Notes: generated by a model not told the origin, from the letters alone. Counted from the first letter of the stretch, positions 33,024 through 42,147 are shown. The stretch is 64,000 nucleotides of DNA from Desulfovibrionaceae bacterium (GCA_019421865.1 JAHZEL010000003.1:1-64000), one strand, 5' to 3'. Translations and numbers: made by a program.

Positions 33024-35456
33024 TTACGCATCAAGAGACCAGTCGCCCCACAGCGCCTGCCCCAGCGCTATGGAACCGTCGCCTGCGGGCATGGAGGAGG
33101 GCAGATACGGCGTGAGCCCAAGCCTGCGAAGCTCCGCGGGCAGTTCCGCAAGCAGCGTGCGGTTGTTGAATACGCCGCCGCCGAGGGCCACGGTCGTAAC
33201 GCCGGTCTTGTCCGCGCCGAGGCGTGCCCAGTGTGCCAGCCCCCGGGCCAGTCCGCGGTGAAAGCGGCGTGCCAGTCGGCCCGGATCATTCATGTCCCGT
33301 GCCGCTTCGCGGAACAGCGCAGTTACGTCCGCCTCCAGAAGTCCGTCACGCTCGAGCAGAGGCAGCTCATAGAAGCCGCGTTCGCTTTTGTCCTGCGCCG
33401 TTTCCAGGCGGACGGCAGCCTGCCCCTCGTAGGTGATGTCGAAGCACAGTCCGCACAGGGCCGATACGGCGTCGAAGAGGCGGCCGCAACTTGAAGTGAG
33501 AGGGCAGCGGATGTTTCGTTCCAGCATTTCATTGACAAAGGGCGCGAGTTTCTCCCTCTCCGGAGCATGGCTGAGCCAGGGCTGACCGCCGTCCGGAAGA
33601 CCGGAGGCCCTCCACAGCGACTGCGCCGTGCGCCAGGGCGAGCGTATGGCGGCTTCGCCTCCCGGCAGGGCAAAGGGGGAAAAGCGGCCTATCCGCTGCC
33701 AGTGGCCGGGGCGTACCAGCAGAAGCTCGCCGCCCCAGATGGTGCCGTCTTCTCCGAGTCCGGAGCCGTCCAGCGAGAGCCCCAGCACGGGCTCGCGGCA
33801 TCCGTGTTCCGCCATGACGGCGCAGATGTGCGCCACATGATGCTGAAGCTTCAGCACCGGCAGATTCCTTTGTTCGGCAAAGGCGTCGGCAAGGCGGCTG
33901 GAAAGATAGTCGGGATGCAGGTCACGCACCACGAGGCGAGGCTCCACTTCAAGAAGGCCGAGCAGGTGATGCAGCGTTTCCTCAAAAAAGGCCAGGTGTT
34001 CCGTGCGGCTCACGTCGCCGATGTGCTGACTCAAAAAGGCCTCCCGGCCTCGGGTGAGGCAGAAGGTGTGCTTGAGTTCCGCACCTGCGGCGAAGATGCT
34101 GTCTTCGTTTCTGCGGGAGGCGGAAGACGGCAGCGGCATGGGTTCGGGCACGAATCCGCGCGCACGTCGGACCATGAGCGCGGGGGCCGCGGGGCGGAAG
34201 CTTTCTTCCTCTTCGGCGGGAAAGAGGACGGAGTCATCCACACGAACCAGAATGTCCCGGTCATGAAAAAGGAAAAGATCGGCCATGCCGGAAAGGCGTA
34301 CGGCGGCCTCTCGGTTGCCGAGGCACAGCGGCGCGCCGGGCGGATTGCCCGAGGTCATGACCAGAGCGGGCAGGGCGTCGTCTTTTGTGCCGCCCGTCCA
34401 TTCCGGATGGAAAAGCAGGTGATGCAGAGGCGTGGAGGGCAGCATGATGCCGATGTCGCCGGTATCCGGCGCAAGAATGGAGGGCAGGAGTCCTTCGGCG
34501 CTGCCGTCGGAAGCGGAGGTCCTGCGCGGACAGATGACGATGGGGCGTCGCGGCGAGGAGAGCGAGACCGCGGCATCATGGCTTACGATGGCGAATCGTT
34601 CGGCCGAGGCAAGGTCGGCCACCATGACGGCAAGAGCCTTGTGCGGACGAGCCTTGCGTCTGCGAAGCTCGGCGACGGCCTCGACATTCCGGGCGTCGCA
34701 GACCAGGTGAAAGCCTCCGAGTCCGCGGATTGCGGCAATGCGCCCTTTTCTGAGGGCGGAAAGCAGCGCGCAGACGGCGTCACCTCCCGTGACGGCATCG
34801 GCCGGAAGACCGTAGCGCTTCTTTCTTTCCCGGCTTACGGGAGAGTCCTGATGAGACCGGGACAGGGGCGGAACGTCGCCTGCCAGCCAGAGCATGGGGC
34901 CGCAGTCCGGGCAGGCGTTGGGCTGGGCATGGAAGCGTCGGTCGGCGGGATTGTGGTATTCTTCGGCGCACGGGGCGCACAGAGGAAAGCAGGACATGCT
35001 GGTGACGGGCCTGTCGTAGGGAATGGATCGTGTGATGGTGTAGCGCGGTCCGCAGTTCGTGCAGTTGGTGAAGGCATAGCCGAAGCGTCGGTCGGCAGGG
35101 TCGGCCATGTCGGCAAGGCAGGCGTCGCAGGGAGCCATGTCGGGACTGACGAGAACGCGGTGCCCCCGGTGTTCCCCGCTCCGGCTGGTCAGAATGCGGA
35201 ATTCCGTTTCACCGGGCACGGGAGGAATGTCTTCCCTTATCAGGGAAACAATGCGCGCCAGCGGAGGAAGCCGGTCGGTAAAGCCGGCAAAGGCGGTCAG
35301 CGACTCTTCGCTTCCCTGCACTTCCAGACAAACGCCTTCAGGCGTGTTGCCCACGGTGCCCGTCAGGCCGAGTGCGGAGGCTTCCCTGTAGATGAACGGG
35401 CGGAAGCCCACGCCCTGAACCTGACCTGTTACTATGTATTTGTGCCGTGCCTTCAT
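33024..35456 (-). CDS. hypF: Carbamoyltransferase HypF ([NiFe]-hydrogenase maturation)
   Basis: An 810-residue protein with the full HypF order. An acylphosphatase domain (residues 1-90, GQVQGVGFRPFIYREA) is followed by two CxxC-type zinc fingers (CDACLAD, then CTNCGPR and CAPCAEEY, CPDCGP near 105-190). A YrdC-like domain (about 200-385) and a Kae1-like C-terminal domain (DLHPDYLSSRLAD and GLSLDGSGLGEDGTIWGGE) complete it. It makes the carbamoyl group that becomes the CN ligands of [NiFe] hydrogenase. I chose the ATG at 35456 because GGAGG lies five bases before it; an ATG four codons upstream has no such signal. No other hyp gene is in the window. Confidence 0.93.
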   Translation of the reverse strand: MKARHKYIVTGQVQGVGFRPFIYREASALGLTGTVGNTPEGVCLEVQGSEESLTAFAGFTDRLPPLARIVSLIREDIPPVPGETEFRILTSRSGEHRGHRVLVSPDMAPCDACLADMADPADRRFGYAFTNCTNCGPRYTITRSIPYDRPVTSMSCFPLCAPCAEEYHNPADRRFHAQPNACPDCGPMLWLAGDVPPLSRSHQDSPVSRERKKRYGLPADAVTGGDAVCALLSALRKGRIAAIRGLGGFHLVCDARNVEAVAELRRRKARPHKALAVMVADLASAERFAIVSHDAAVSLSSPRRPIVICPRRTSASDGSAEGLLPSILAPDTGDIGIMLPSTPLHHLLFHPEWTGGTKDDALPALVMTSGNPPGAPLCLGNREAAVRLSGMADLFLFHDRDILVRVDDSVLFPAEEEESFRPAAPALMVRRARGFVPEPMPLPSSASRRNEDSIFAAGAELKHTFCLTRGREAFLSQHIGDVSRTEHLAFFEETLHHLLGLLEVEPRLVVRDLHPDYLSSRLADAFAEQRNLPVLKLQHHVAHICAVMAEHGCREPVLGLSLDGSGLGEDGTIWGGELLLVRPGHWQRIGRFSPFALPGGEAAIRSPWRTAQSLWRASGLPDGGQPWLSHAPEREKLAPFVNEMLERNIRCPLTSSCGRLFDAVSALCGLCFDITYEGQAAVRLETAQDKSERGFYELPLLERDGLLEADVTALFREAARDMNDPGRLARRFHRGLARGLAHWARLGADKTGVTTVALGGGVFNNRTLLAELPAELRRLGLTPYLPSSMPAGDGSIALGQALWGDWSLDA

Positions 35457-35537
35457 GCGTTCCTCCATCCGCCACTATAGCTTCCGGCAGGAAGGAAGGG
35501 AAGCGGCATGCCGACCGCCGGGGAGGTGCATTTTTCC

Positions 35538-35566
35538 TTGAGAAAGCCTTTCCAATAACATAAGAT
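35538..35566 (+). promoter_or_regulatory. Sigma-70-type promoter upstream of the acyl-CoA synthetase gene
   Basis: TTGAGA (35538-35543) and TAAGAT (35561-35566) are 17 bases apart. The leader to the start codon at 35741 is about 170 bases long; I see no fold or riboswitch in it. Confidence 0.4.
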
Positions 35567-35740
35567 GTCCAAACCGGAATTTGCCGTGAGAGGTTTTTCC
35601 GCTCCTTTTTCCCTGGAAGAGGTGCGGAAAAGGCAGATTCCTCCGGGGAACCTCCATATCGAGGTCTGCTCTCATGACGACGAAGATGTTCGTGCGTCGC
35701 GCCCCCGGAATTTCCGCGCACTGATGTAAAGGAACGGAAC

Positions 35741-37390
35741 ATGTCAGAATTTAAATTGCAGGAACGCACTCTCGGCCAGATGCTGGACGAAACCGTCAGG
35801 CGATTTCCTGATCGTGAGGCCCTGGTATATGTGGGGCACGATTACCGGCAGACCTGGAGCGAGTTTGCCGACACCGTGGACAGGCTGGGACGGGGCCTGA
35901 TGGCTCTGGGCGTGCAGCCCGGAGAAAAGATTGCGCTTTGGGCCACCAACGTGCCCAACTGGGTGACGCTCATGTTTGCCGCCGCCCGCATAGGTGCCAC
36001 GCTGCTTGCGGTGAACACCAACTACCGCGACAGCGAACTGGAATATCTCATCCGTCAGTCCGAATGCGAGAATTTTTTCTGCATCGACGGATTTCTTGAT
36101 TACGACTATGTGTCGGCGCTGTATCGCGTCATTCCCAATCTGAAGGATCAGCACGAAGGCGAGCTGCACTGCGAGAAGTTCCCGCATCTGCGCCGCGTCA
36201 TGAGCCTGAAGGATATTCTGCACCCGGGCATTTTGCCGCTGTCGGTCATTTTGGAGAAGGCCGGAGAAATTTCCGACGCCGAGTACGAAGCCCGCAAGGC
36301 GCTTGTTCGTCCGCACGACGTGGTGAACATGCAGTACACGTCCGGTACCACGGGTTTCCCCAAGGGCGTCATGCTCACGCATGTGGGCATCGGCAACAAC
36401 GGCTACTGCGTCGGGGAGCGCGAGGAGCTGACCGAACAGGACCGTATCATCATTCCGCTGCCGCTCTTCCACTGCCTCGGCTGCGTGGTGGGGGTGCTCG
36501 CCTGCGTGAGCCACGGCGCCACCATGGTCATTACGGAAACGTTTTCTCCCGAAAGGGTCATGGCCGCCATTCAGGATGAGAAGTGCACCGGCGTGTACGG
36601 CGTGCCTTCCACCTATATTTCCATGCTCGGCCATCGCCGTTTCAGCCAGTACGATTTCTCCAGCCTGCGTTTCGGTCTCATGTCCGGTTCGGTATGCCCC
36701 GAACCTCTGATCCGGCAGGTCATGGAGGCCATGTCGCTCAAGGCCGTGGTCATTCCCTACGGTCTGACCGAATGCTCTCCCGTCATCACCATGACCGGCA
36801 TCACGGAAAGCGACGAGCATCGCTGCCGCTCCGTGGGACGTGTGCTGGAAGGCATGGAGGTGAAGCTGCGCGATCCTTCGACCGGGCAGACCGTGCCTGC
36901 CGGAACGCAGGGCGAAATCTGCTGCCGCGGCTACAACGTGATGAAGGGATACTTCAACATGCCCGAGGCGACGGCGGAAACCGTCGATGCCGACGGCTGG
37001 CTGCACACGGGCGATCTCGGCGTGATGGACGAGGAAGGGTATCTGCGCATCACCGGACGCATCAAGGACATGATCGTGCGCGGCGGTGAAAACATTTATC
37101 CGCGTGAAATAGAAGAATTTCTTCTGGAAATGGACTCCGTGCGCGACGTGCAGGTTCTGGGCATTCCCTCCCGCCGTTACGGCGAGGATGTGGCGGCGTT
37201 CCTCATTCCCCGCGAGGGATGCACGGTAAAGCCCGAGGACGTGCGCGACTTCTGCCGCGGACGTGTGGCCTGGCACAAGATTCCTCGCTACGTGGCCGTG
37301 GTGGAGGATTTCCCCAAGACGGCCAACGGCAAGGTGCAGAAGTTCAAGCTGCGCGAAATGGCGGCGGAGCTCTTCCCCAATGTCAAGTAA
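35741..37390 (+). CDS. AMP-binding acyl-CoA synthetase (FadD-like)
   Basis: A 549-residue ANL-superfamily enzyme. The phosphate-binding loop YTSGTTGFPKGVMLTH near residue 197, the A5 motif YGLTECSPV near 342, the A7 motif GWLHTGDLGVMDEEGYL near 417 and the C-terminal lysine motif PKTANGKVQKFKLRE near 525 are intact. It activates a fatty or other carboxylic acid as acyl-AMP and then CoA thioester in the cytoplasm. Medium-chain acyl-CoA synthetases are the nearest by length and N-terminus. Its end overlaps the next gene by 11 bases. Confidence 0.88.
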   Translation: MSEFKLQERTLGQMLDETVRRFPDREALVYVGHDYRQTWSEFADTVDRLGRGLMALGVQPGEKIALWATNVPNWVTLMFAAARIGATLLAVNTNYRDSELEYLIRQSECENFFCIDGFLDYDYVSALYRVIPNLKDQHEGELHCEKFPHLRRVMSLKDILHPGILPLSVILEKAGEISDAEYEARKALVRPHDVVNMQYTSGTTGFPKGVMLTHVGIGNNGYCVGEREELTEQDRIIIPLPLFHCLGCVVGVLACVSHGATMVITETFSPERVMAAIQDEKCTGVYGVPSTYISMLGHRRFSQYDFSSLRFGLMSGSVCPEPLIRQVMEAMSLKAVVIPYGLTECSPVITMTGITESDEHRCRSVGRVLEGMEVKLRDPSTGQTVPAGTQGEICCRGYNVMKGYFNMPEATAETVDADGWLHTGDLGVMDEEGYLRITGRIKDMIVRGGENIYPREIEEFLLEMDSVRDVQVLGIPSRRYGEDVAAFLIPREGCTVKPEDVRDFCRGRVAWHKIPRYVAVVEDFPKTANGKVQKFKLREMAAELFPNVK

Positions 37391-38315
37391 GCCGCTGATC
37401 GTCTATCTGGCGGCGCGCGGCTTCGAGCAGGATCTTCTGGAGGAGCTGAAGCTTCACGGCGTGCGCGTGCTCGAAGTGAAGGAGCGGCTGGTGCTGGCCG
37501 AGGGCCTGTTTCATTCGGCCTGGGCGCAGAATGTCTGGCTGGAGCCTTTCTTGCAGCCCATCACATCCGTAGGCGACGCGGTACGCACGCTCAAGTCCAT
37601 ACAGCGCAACTGGAAGCTTCATGCCGTGGACTTTCACCGACGGGCCGCGCTCATCGAGCAGCAGCTGCCGCCGGTGAAGGCAAAGCCGCTTGCCTTCGGA
37701 CAGGCTGCGCCGACCTCGCCTCTCGGATCGTGGACACTTTGGGATCACGATACGCTGCTTGTGTCCGCCAAGTGCAGCTCGGCCTTTCCCGACGGGGAAG
37801 TGCTCTTTGAAGAGGATAAGATCAATCCGCCGAGCCGCGCCTATCTCAAGCTGTGGGAAACGTTCACGCTTCTGGGAAAGGGCCCTCAGCCGGGCGAGCT
37901 TTGCCTTGATCTTGGCTCAGCTCCCGGCGGCTGGACATGGGTCATCGCTTCTCTGGGCGCGCGGGTGTTCAGCATAGACAAGTCCCCCATCGATCCGCGA
38001 GTGGCGGCCATGCCCGGCGTGGATCACTGCCTGGGCAGCGGTTTCGGTCTGGAACCGCATACGGCCGGCAAGGTGGACTGGCTTTTTTCCGACATGGCCT
38101 GTTACCCCGGTCGTCTCCTCGGTACGGTGCGTCAGTGGATGGAGGCCGGGGCTGCGGAGAACTTCGTCTGCACGCTCAAGCTTCAGGGGCGGACCGATCA
38201 CGCCGTCGTTCAGGCGTTTCGCGAGATTCCCGGATCCCAAGTCATTCATCTTTCATGCAATAAGCATGAACTGACATGGATGAACCTCGGAGAGTGGAGA
38301 GAGAAGGCCGTATAA
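37380..38315 (+). CDS. FtsJ/RlmM-like SAM-dependent rRNA methyltransferase
   Basis: A 311-residue protein. The C-terminal half has the FtsJ-type motif CLDLGSAPGGWTWVI near residue 178, the DWLFSDMACYPGR segment and a late KLQG stretch, with catalytic-type Asp and Lys placed as in RlmM. The N-terminal half resembles the RlmM THUMP-like region. RlmM 2'-O-methylates C2498 of 23S rNA (family knowledge, 23S rRNA). I chose the ATG at 37380, inside the preceding gene, because GGAGC precedes it by nine bases; the overlap suggests translational coupling. No terminator is obvious after it. Confidence 0.75.
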   Translation: MSSKPLIVYLAARGFEQDLLEELKLHGVRVLEVKERLVLAEGLFHSAWAQNVWLEPFLQPITSVGDAVRTLKSIQRNWKLHAVDFHRRAALIEQQLPPVKAKPLAFGQAAPTSPLGSWTLWDHDTLLVSAKCSSAFPDGEVLFEEDKINPPSRAYLKLWETFTLLGKGPQPGELCLDLGSAPGGWTWVIASLGARVFSIDKSPIDPRVAAMPGVDHCLGSGFGLEPHTAGKVDWLFSDMACYPGRLLGTVRQWMEAGAAENFVCTLKLQGRTDHAVVQAFREIPGSQVIHLSCNKHELTWMNLGEWREKAV

Positions 38316-38423
38316 CGGGACAAGGCTTGCGGCGCTTGTGTTTTCGGCCTTTGTGACGAGCTCCGGCAAAAGCGCAAAGAACGGCTTTTTAATAAAAATC
38401 TTCTCAGGTTAGCGGAGCTGAGC

Positions 38424-38452
38424 TTGACATACGGTGATTCTCATTCTACTGA
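38424..38452 (+). promoter_or_regulatory. Sigma-70-type promoter of the HU gene
   Basis: Consensus TTGACA (38424-38429) and TACTGA (38447-38452) are 17 bases apart, 46 bases before the start codon. Confidence 0.65.
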
Positions 38453-38456
38453 AAAG

Positions 38457-38474
38457 TGACTCAGTGAAGAGTCA
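38457..38474. promoter_or_regulatory. Dyad in the HU gene leader
   Basis: TGACTC (38457-38462) and GAGTCA (38469-38474) form a perfect inverted repeat with a six-base spacer, at or just after the probable transcription start and followed by an A6T5 run. It may be an operator for autoregulation or a small leader hairpin. Confidence 0.4.
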
Positions 38475-38498
38475 AAAAATTTTTGGGAGAGTGAAACC

Positions 38499-38774
38499 AT
38501 GACGAAAGCTGAACTGGTCGAGAAGATCTACGCCAAAAGCGGCCTTGAGACGAAAGTAAAATCTGAAGCAGCTCTGGATGCTGTGATTTCCGCTATCTCC
38601 GAGTGCCTCGCTTCCGGCGATTCCATCACCCTGATGGGCTTTGGCAGCTTCAAGGTTGTCAAGCGTGCACCTCGTACCGGCCGTAACCCTCGTACCAACG
38701 AGAAGATTGAAATCCCCGCCTGCTCCGTTGTGAAGTTCCTTCCCGGCAAGGCTCTCAAGGATGCCATCAAGTAG
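38499..38774 (+). CDS. HU-family DNA-binding protein
   Basis: A 91-residue histone-like protein beginning MTKAELVEKIYAKSGL. It carries the arm signature GFGSFKVVKRAPRTGRNPRT at 48-67 and ends in FLPGKALKDAIK. It binds DNA as a dimer and compacts and bends it. GGGAG precedes the ATG. A consensus promoter and a strong terminator make it a single-gene unit. HU and IHF share this fold; the R-x-G-R-N-P arm and lack of extra residues favour HU. Confidence 0.92.
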   Translation: MTKAELVEKIYAKSGLETKVKSEAALDAVISAISECLASGDSITLMGFGSFKVVKRAPRTGRNPRTNEKIEIPACSVVKFLPGKALKDAIK

Positions 38775-38797
38775 CAGCACTTGAAAACATCTGTGGA

Positions 38798-38833
38798 ACA
38801 GACCGTCCGCCCGCAGCGGACGGTCTGTTTTTA
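38798..38833 (+). terminator. Intrinsic terminator downstream of the HU gene
   Basis: A 13-base perfect stem (38798-38810 with 38816-38828) around CCGCA, followed by TTTTTAA. Confidence 0.9.
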
Positions 38834-38936
38834 ATACCGATGTCGTAAAAACGTTTTCTCCCTTCGGGCAATGCCCGTATCAACGCCGTTCCGTCTTTGG
38901 AACGAGGCCCTCCCGTATCAGATTTCGCGGCAGCAG

Positions 38937-38974
38937 AAAGCCCGGTTCACCGTTTGTGTGAACCGGGCTTTTTT
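38937..38974 (+). terminator. Second intrinsic terminator, about 100 bases after the first
   Basis: A 13-base perfect stem (38938-38950 with 38958-38970) followed by T6. No protein gene lies between it and the HU terminator, so it is either a back-up or the end of a small non-coding transcript from 38834-38936. Confidence 0.85.
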
Positions 38975-39024
38975 GTCGATTTTTTGGCGACGGTATCGTG
39001 ATGGACTGCTTTACGCAGCATGTG

Positions 39025-39054
39025 TTGTCATACACTGTCGTATTATTTTATAAT
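39025..39054 (+). promoter_or_regulatory. Sigma-70-type promoter of the glycan cluster
   Basis: TTGTCA (39025-39030) and a perfect TATAAT (39049-39054) are 18 bases apart, in the AT-rich block upstream of manC. No other candidate of this quality lies before the cluster. Confidence 0.6.
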
Positions 39055-39111
39055 ATATGTTAATTATGATATGTAATATATCTTTGATCGTTGTTTTTTT
39101 AATGTATGACA
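39026..39111. repeat. Long-spaced inverted repeat flanking the glycan-cluster promoter start
   Basis: TGTCATACA (39026-39034), overlapping the -35 element, has its exact complement TGTATGACA at 39103-39111. The centres are 77 bases apart, near seven helical turns, which would suit a repressor acting by looping. Confidence 0.4.
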
Positions 39112-39276
39112 CTTTTGAATTATATGAATTATAATATTTTTTAAACAATATAATTGAATCGAAAGACGCCGTATTATATATCGCAAGGAAATTAGACATT
39201 GTTATTATGGTCTTTAAAAGGTGGTCTTCTGCTTTGTGCAGAAGTACTGCCGGTGCTGAACGGGTATGCGGCGGAA

Positions 39277-39297
39277 GGCATGGCCGGACGCCATGCC
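39277..39297 (+). promoter_or_regulatory. Leader hairpin upstream of manC
   Basis: GGCATGGC (39277-39284) pairs exactly with GCCATGCC (39290-39297) around a five-base loop, about 65 bases before manC. A poor T-stretch (GGTCTTTGTT) follows, so weak attenuation is possible. Confidence 0.4.
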
Positions 39298-39361
39298 CAC
39301 GGTCTTTGTTCAGGACATCTAAACGGAAATCCGCCCGGATTTTCGGGAGTGAAGGTCTTCC

Positions 39362-40789
39362 ATGCTAAAGATTCAGCCTGTCATACTTTGCGGCGGCTCC
39401 GGTACCAGACTGTGGCCCGCTTCCCGAACCAGGTATCCCAAGCAGTTCATGCTCCTTGGTAACGGCAGCACGCTGTTCAAGGAAACGCTCCGGAGAACGG
39501 AGTATCTGGAAGAGACCAGTCCGCCCGTCATCGTCAGCAATGACGCCTGTCGCTTTTTCGTCACCGCGGCCCTGGGAGAGGAGGGCAGAGAGGGCACCGT
39601 CATTCTTGAACCGCAGAGCCGCAATACCGCTCCGGCCATAGCGCTGGCGGCATGCTCGGCGCTGGAGGACGACGATGCGCTTCTGCTGGTGCTGCCTTCG
39701 GATCATAAGTTCGAACATCCGGAAATTTTCTGCCGTGCGGTGGAAAAGGCCCGGGGGGCGGCGGAAAGCGGGCTGCTCGTCACTTTCGGCATATCGCCGT
39801 CGTCACCCGAGACCGGATACGGATACATCCGCAAGGGTGAGGCTCTGCCGGATGAAGGCGTGTTCCGTGTTTCAAAATTTCTGGAGAAACCGGAGAAGGA
39901 CGCGGCGGAAGCCATGCTGGCGGAAGGCGGGTACTACTGGAACTCCGGCATCTTTTTCTTCCGCGCCTCTGCCTTCATGAAGGAACTTGAGACGTTTGCG
40001 CCGGATGTCTGGCGGGCCGCCTCTTCTGCATGGAGCGAACGACGGACGGATCTTTCCTTCATCCGCCCAGGCCAGAGTTTCTGTCAGTCTCCGGCCATTT
40101 CCATCGACTATGCCGTGATGGAGCATACGGACAGAGCCGCCGTTGTTCCCGTGGACTGCGGCTGGAGCGATCTCGGTTCCTGGGAGGCCTTCTATGAGAT
40201 CGCCCAGAAGGATCAGTTCGGAAACGCCTGCGAGGGCGACGTGATCACGGAGAATGCGCGCAACTGCTATCTGCGCAGCTCCGGCAGGCTGATAGCCGCT
40301 CTGGACGTGCATGATCTGGCCGTGGTGGAAACCAGAGACGCCATTCTCGTAACGGACAGACGCCGTTCTCAGGACGTCAGGCATGTGGTGGAAAAGCTGA
40401 AGCTGGAAAAGCGTCCGGAGTCCGACATTCATCTCAAGGTCTACCGCCCCTGGGGCAGCTACGAAACGCTGGTCATGTCCGACCGTTTTCAGGTGAAGCG
40501 CATCGTGGTCAGTCCGGGTGAGGAGAATTCGCTTCAGATGCACTATCACCGGGCCGAGCACTGGATCATCGTGAGCGGCACGGCGGAGGTCATTATCGGC
40601 GATGAGGTGCATCTTCTTACGGAAAACGAGTCGATCTATGTTCCTCTGGGCATGCGGCACAGAATAAAGAATCCGGGTACGATTCCCCTCGTTTTCATTG
40701 AGGTGCAGTCCGGCGCCTATCTGGGAGAGGACGACATCGTGCGCCTTCAGGATCACTACGGTCGTGCCGACGTGGAGGCGCGGGCATGA
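39362..40789 (+). CDS. manC: Mannose-1-phosphate guanylyltransferase / mannose-6-phosphate isomerase
   Basis: A 475-residue bifunctional type II enzyme. The N-terminal nucleotidyltransferase domain has ILCGGSGTRLWPASR near residue 8, and the VEKP-like segment reads FLEKPEKD near 175. The C-terminal cupin isomerase domain (about 355-470) carries MHYHRAEHWIIVSGTAEV, with the metal-binding histidines. It makes GDP-mannose and interconverts fructose-6-P and mannose-6-P. It is the first gene of the glycan cluster and overlaps manB by four bases (ATGA). Confidence 0.93.
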   Translation: MLKIQPVILCGGSGTRLWPASRTRYPKQFMLLGNGSTLFKETLRRTEYLEETSPPVIVSNDACRFFVTAALGEEGREGTVILEPQSRNTAPAIALAACSALEDDDALLLVLPSDHKFEHPEIFCRAVEKARGAAESGLLVTFGISPSSPETGYGYIRKGEALPDEGVFRVSKFLEKPEKDAAEAMLAEGGYYWNSGIFFFRASAFMKELETFAPDVWRAASSAWSERRTDLSFIRPGQSFCQSPAISIDYAVMEHTDRAAVVPVDCGWSDLGSWEAFYEIAQKDQFGNACEGDVITENARNCYLRSSGRLIAALDVHDLAVVETRDAILVTDRRRSQDVRHVVEKLKLEKRPESDIHLKVYRPWGSYETLVMSDRFQVKRIVVSPGEENSLQMHYHRAEHWIIVSGTAEVIIGDEVHLLTENESIYVPLGMRHRIKNPGTIPLVFIEVQSGAYLGEDDIVRLQDHYGRADVEARA

Positions 40790-42135
40790 ATCTTTCCTGC
40801 TTCAAGGCCTATGATATACGGGGGCGCTTTCCCGACGTGCTGAATGAGGAGATGGCGCGGCTTGTCGGCCGTGCCTTCGCGGAAGAGTTTCATCCGAAGC
40901 GCGTGGTCATCGGACACGATGCCCGTCTGTCCGGCCCTGCGCTTTACCGTGGGCTCGGGGAAGGATTGCTCGATGCCGGAGTGGATGTGACGGGCACAGG
41001 CCTGTGCGGCACGGAAGAAATATATTTTGCCGCGTTTGCCGAGGGATTCGACGGCGGCATCATGGTGACGGGCAGCCACAACCCGGCCGATGAAAACGGG
41101 TTCAAGCTGGTGCGCGGAGGCGCCGTGCCCATAAGCGGCGATTCCGGGCTTTTTGCCATGCGTGAGCGCATAGCTTCGGGCCGGGTGTTTCCGCAGCGGA
41201 AACGGGGCCTTTTTTCCGAGGCGAGTTTCCGGGATGATTATGTGGAACATCTCTTGAGCTATGTCCGGCCGGAAACGCTGCGTCCCTTCCGCATTGTGGC
41301 CGATGCCGGAAACGGAACGGCCGGGCTTGTGATGGAAAAGCTCGCGGAGCGTCTTCCCTTCGATATCGTGCTCATCAACGGCGAACCGGACGGCACCTTT
41401 CCGGACGGCGTTCCCAATCCGCTGCTGCCGGAAAAGCGCGCTCACACGGCTCAGGCCGTGCGCGAGTACGGGGCCGACTTCGGTATTGCCTGGGACGGCG
41501 ATTTCGACCGCTGCTTTTTCTATGACGCTCAGGGGCGTTTCATCGAGGGCTACTATCTTGTCGGCATGATTGCGCAGGCGCTTCTGGAAGAGAATCCCGG
41601 AGCAAAGATCATTCACGATCCCCGTCTGATCTGGAATACGCAGGCCGTGGTCAAGGCGTCGGGCGGCGTAGCCGTGGAATCCAGAACGGGCCACGCCTTC
41701 ATCAAGGAGCGCATGCGTGCCGAAAACGCGCTCTACGGCGGCGAGATGAGCGCGCATCACTACTTTCGACGCTTTGCCTACTGCGATTCCGGCATGATTT
41801 CCTGGCTTCTTGTGGCGCAGCGGCTCAGCTCTTCAGGCATGACGCTGGCCGAATGCGTGGAAGACAGAATGAAGGCCTTCCCCTGCAGCGGCGAGATCAA
41901 TTCCCGGGTGAAGGACGCCCGCGCCGTCATGGAAAGCGTGGAGCGTTGTTACGGCTCCATGCCGCGGGCCGCTCTTTCGCACATCGACGGCCTTTCCGTG
42001 GCCTTTCCCGAATGGCGATTCAATCTTCGTCCTTCCAATACGGAACCGGTGCTCCGTCTCAATGTGGAAAGCCGGGGTGATGAGAATCTCATGAAAGCCA
42101 AAACCGAAGAACTGCTGGCCATGATCCGCCAGTAA
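40786..42135 (+). CDS. manB: Phosphomannomutase (alpha-D-phosphohexomutase family)
   Basis: A 449-residue mutase that interconverts mannose-6-P and mannose-1-P. The four domain signatures are present: the active-site loop GSHNPADENGFK near residue 99 (phosphoserine), the metal loop DGDFDRCFFYD near 237, the sugar loop GGEMSAHHYF near 316 and the C-terminal phosphate loop RPSNTEPVLRLNVE near 415. With ManC it supplies GDP-mannose to the cluster. Its start overlaps the manC stop. A dual PMM/PGM activity is possible. Confidence 0.9.
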   Translation: MNLSCFKAYDIRGRFPDVLNEEMARLVGRAFAEEFHPKRVVIGHDARLSGPALYRGLGEGLLDAGVDVTGTGLCGTEEIYFAAFAEGFDGGIMVTGSHNPADENGFKLVRGGAVPISGDSGLFAMRERIASGRVFPQRKRGLFSEASFRDDYVEHLLSYVRPETLRPFRIVADAGNGTAGLVMEKLAERLPFDIVLINGEPDGTFPDGVPNPLLPEKRAHTAQAVREYGADFGIAWDGDFDRCFFYDAQGRFIEGYYLVGMIAQALLEENPGAKIIHDPRLIWNTQAVVKASGGVAVESRTGHAFIKERMRAENALYGGEMSAHHYFRRFAYCDSGMISWLLVAQRLSSSGMTLAECVEDRMKAFPCSGEINSRVKDARAVMESVERCYGSMPRAALSHIDGLSVAFPEWRFNLRPSNTEPVLRLNVESRGDENLMKAKTEELLAMIRQ

Positions 42136-42147
42136 CGGAGAACAGAC

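Larger units (their letters stand above)
38975..39361. other. AT-rich promoter and long leader region of the glycan cluster
   Basis: No gene is visible. About 39005-39200 is strikingly AT-rich against a GC-rich background and holds a good promoter (39025-39054) and a long-spaced inverted repeat (39026-39034 and 39103-39111). From about 39220 to the manC start, composition returns to normal and a hairpin lies at 39277-39297. The leader of the cluster transcript would be about 300 bases. Confidence 0.6.
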
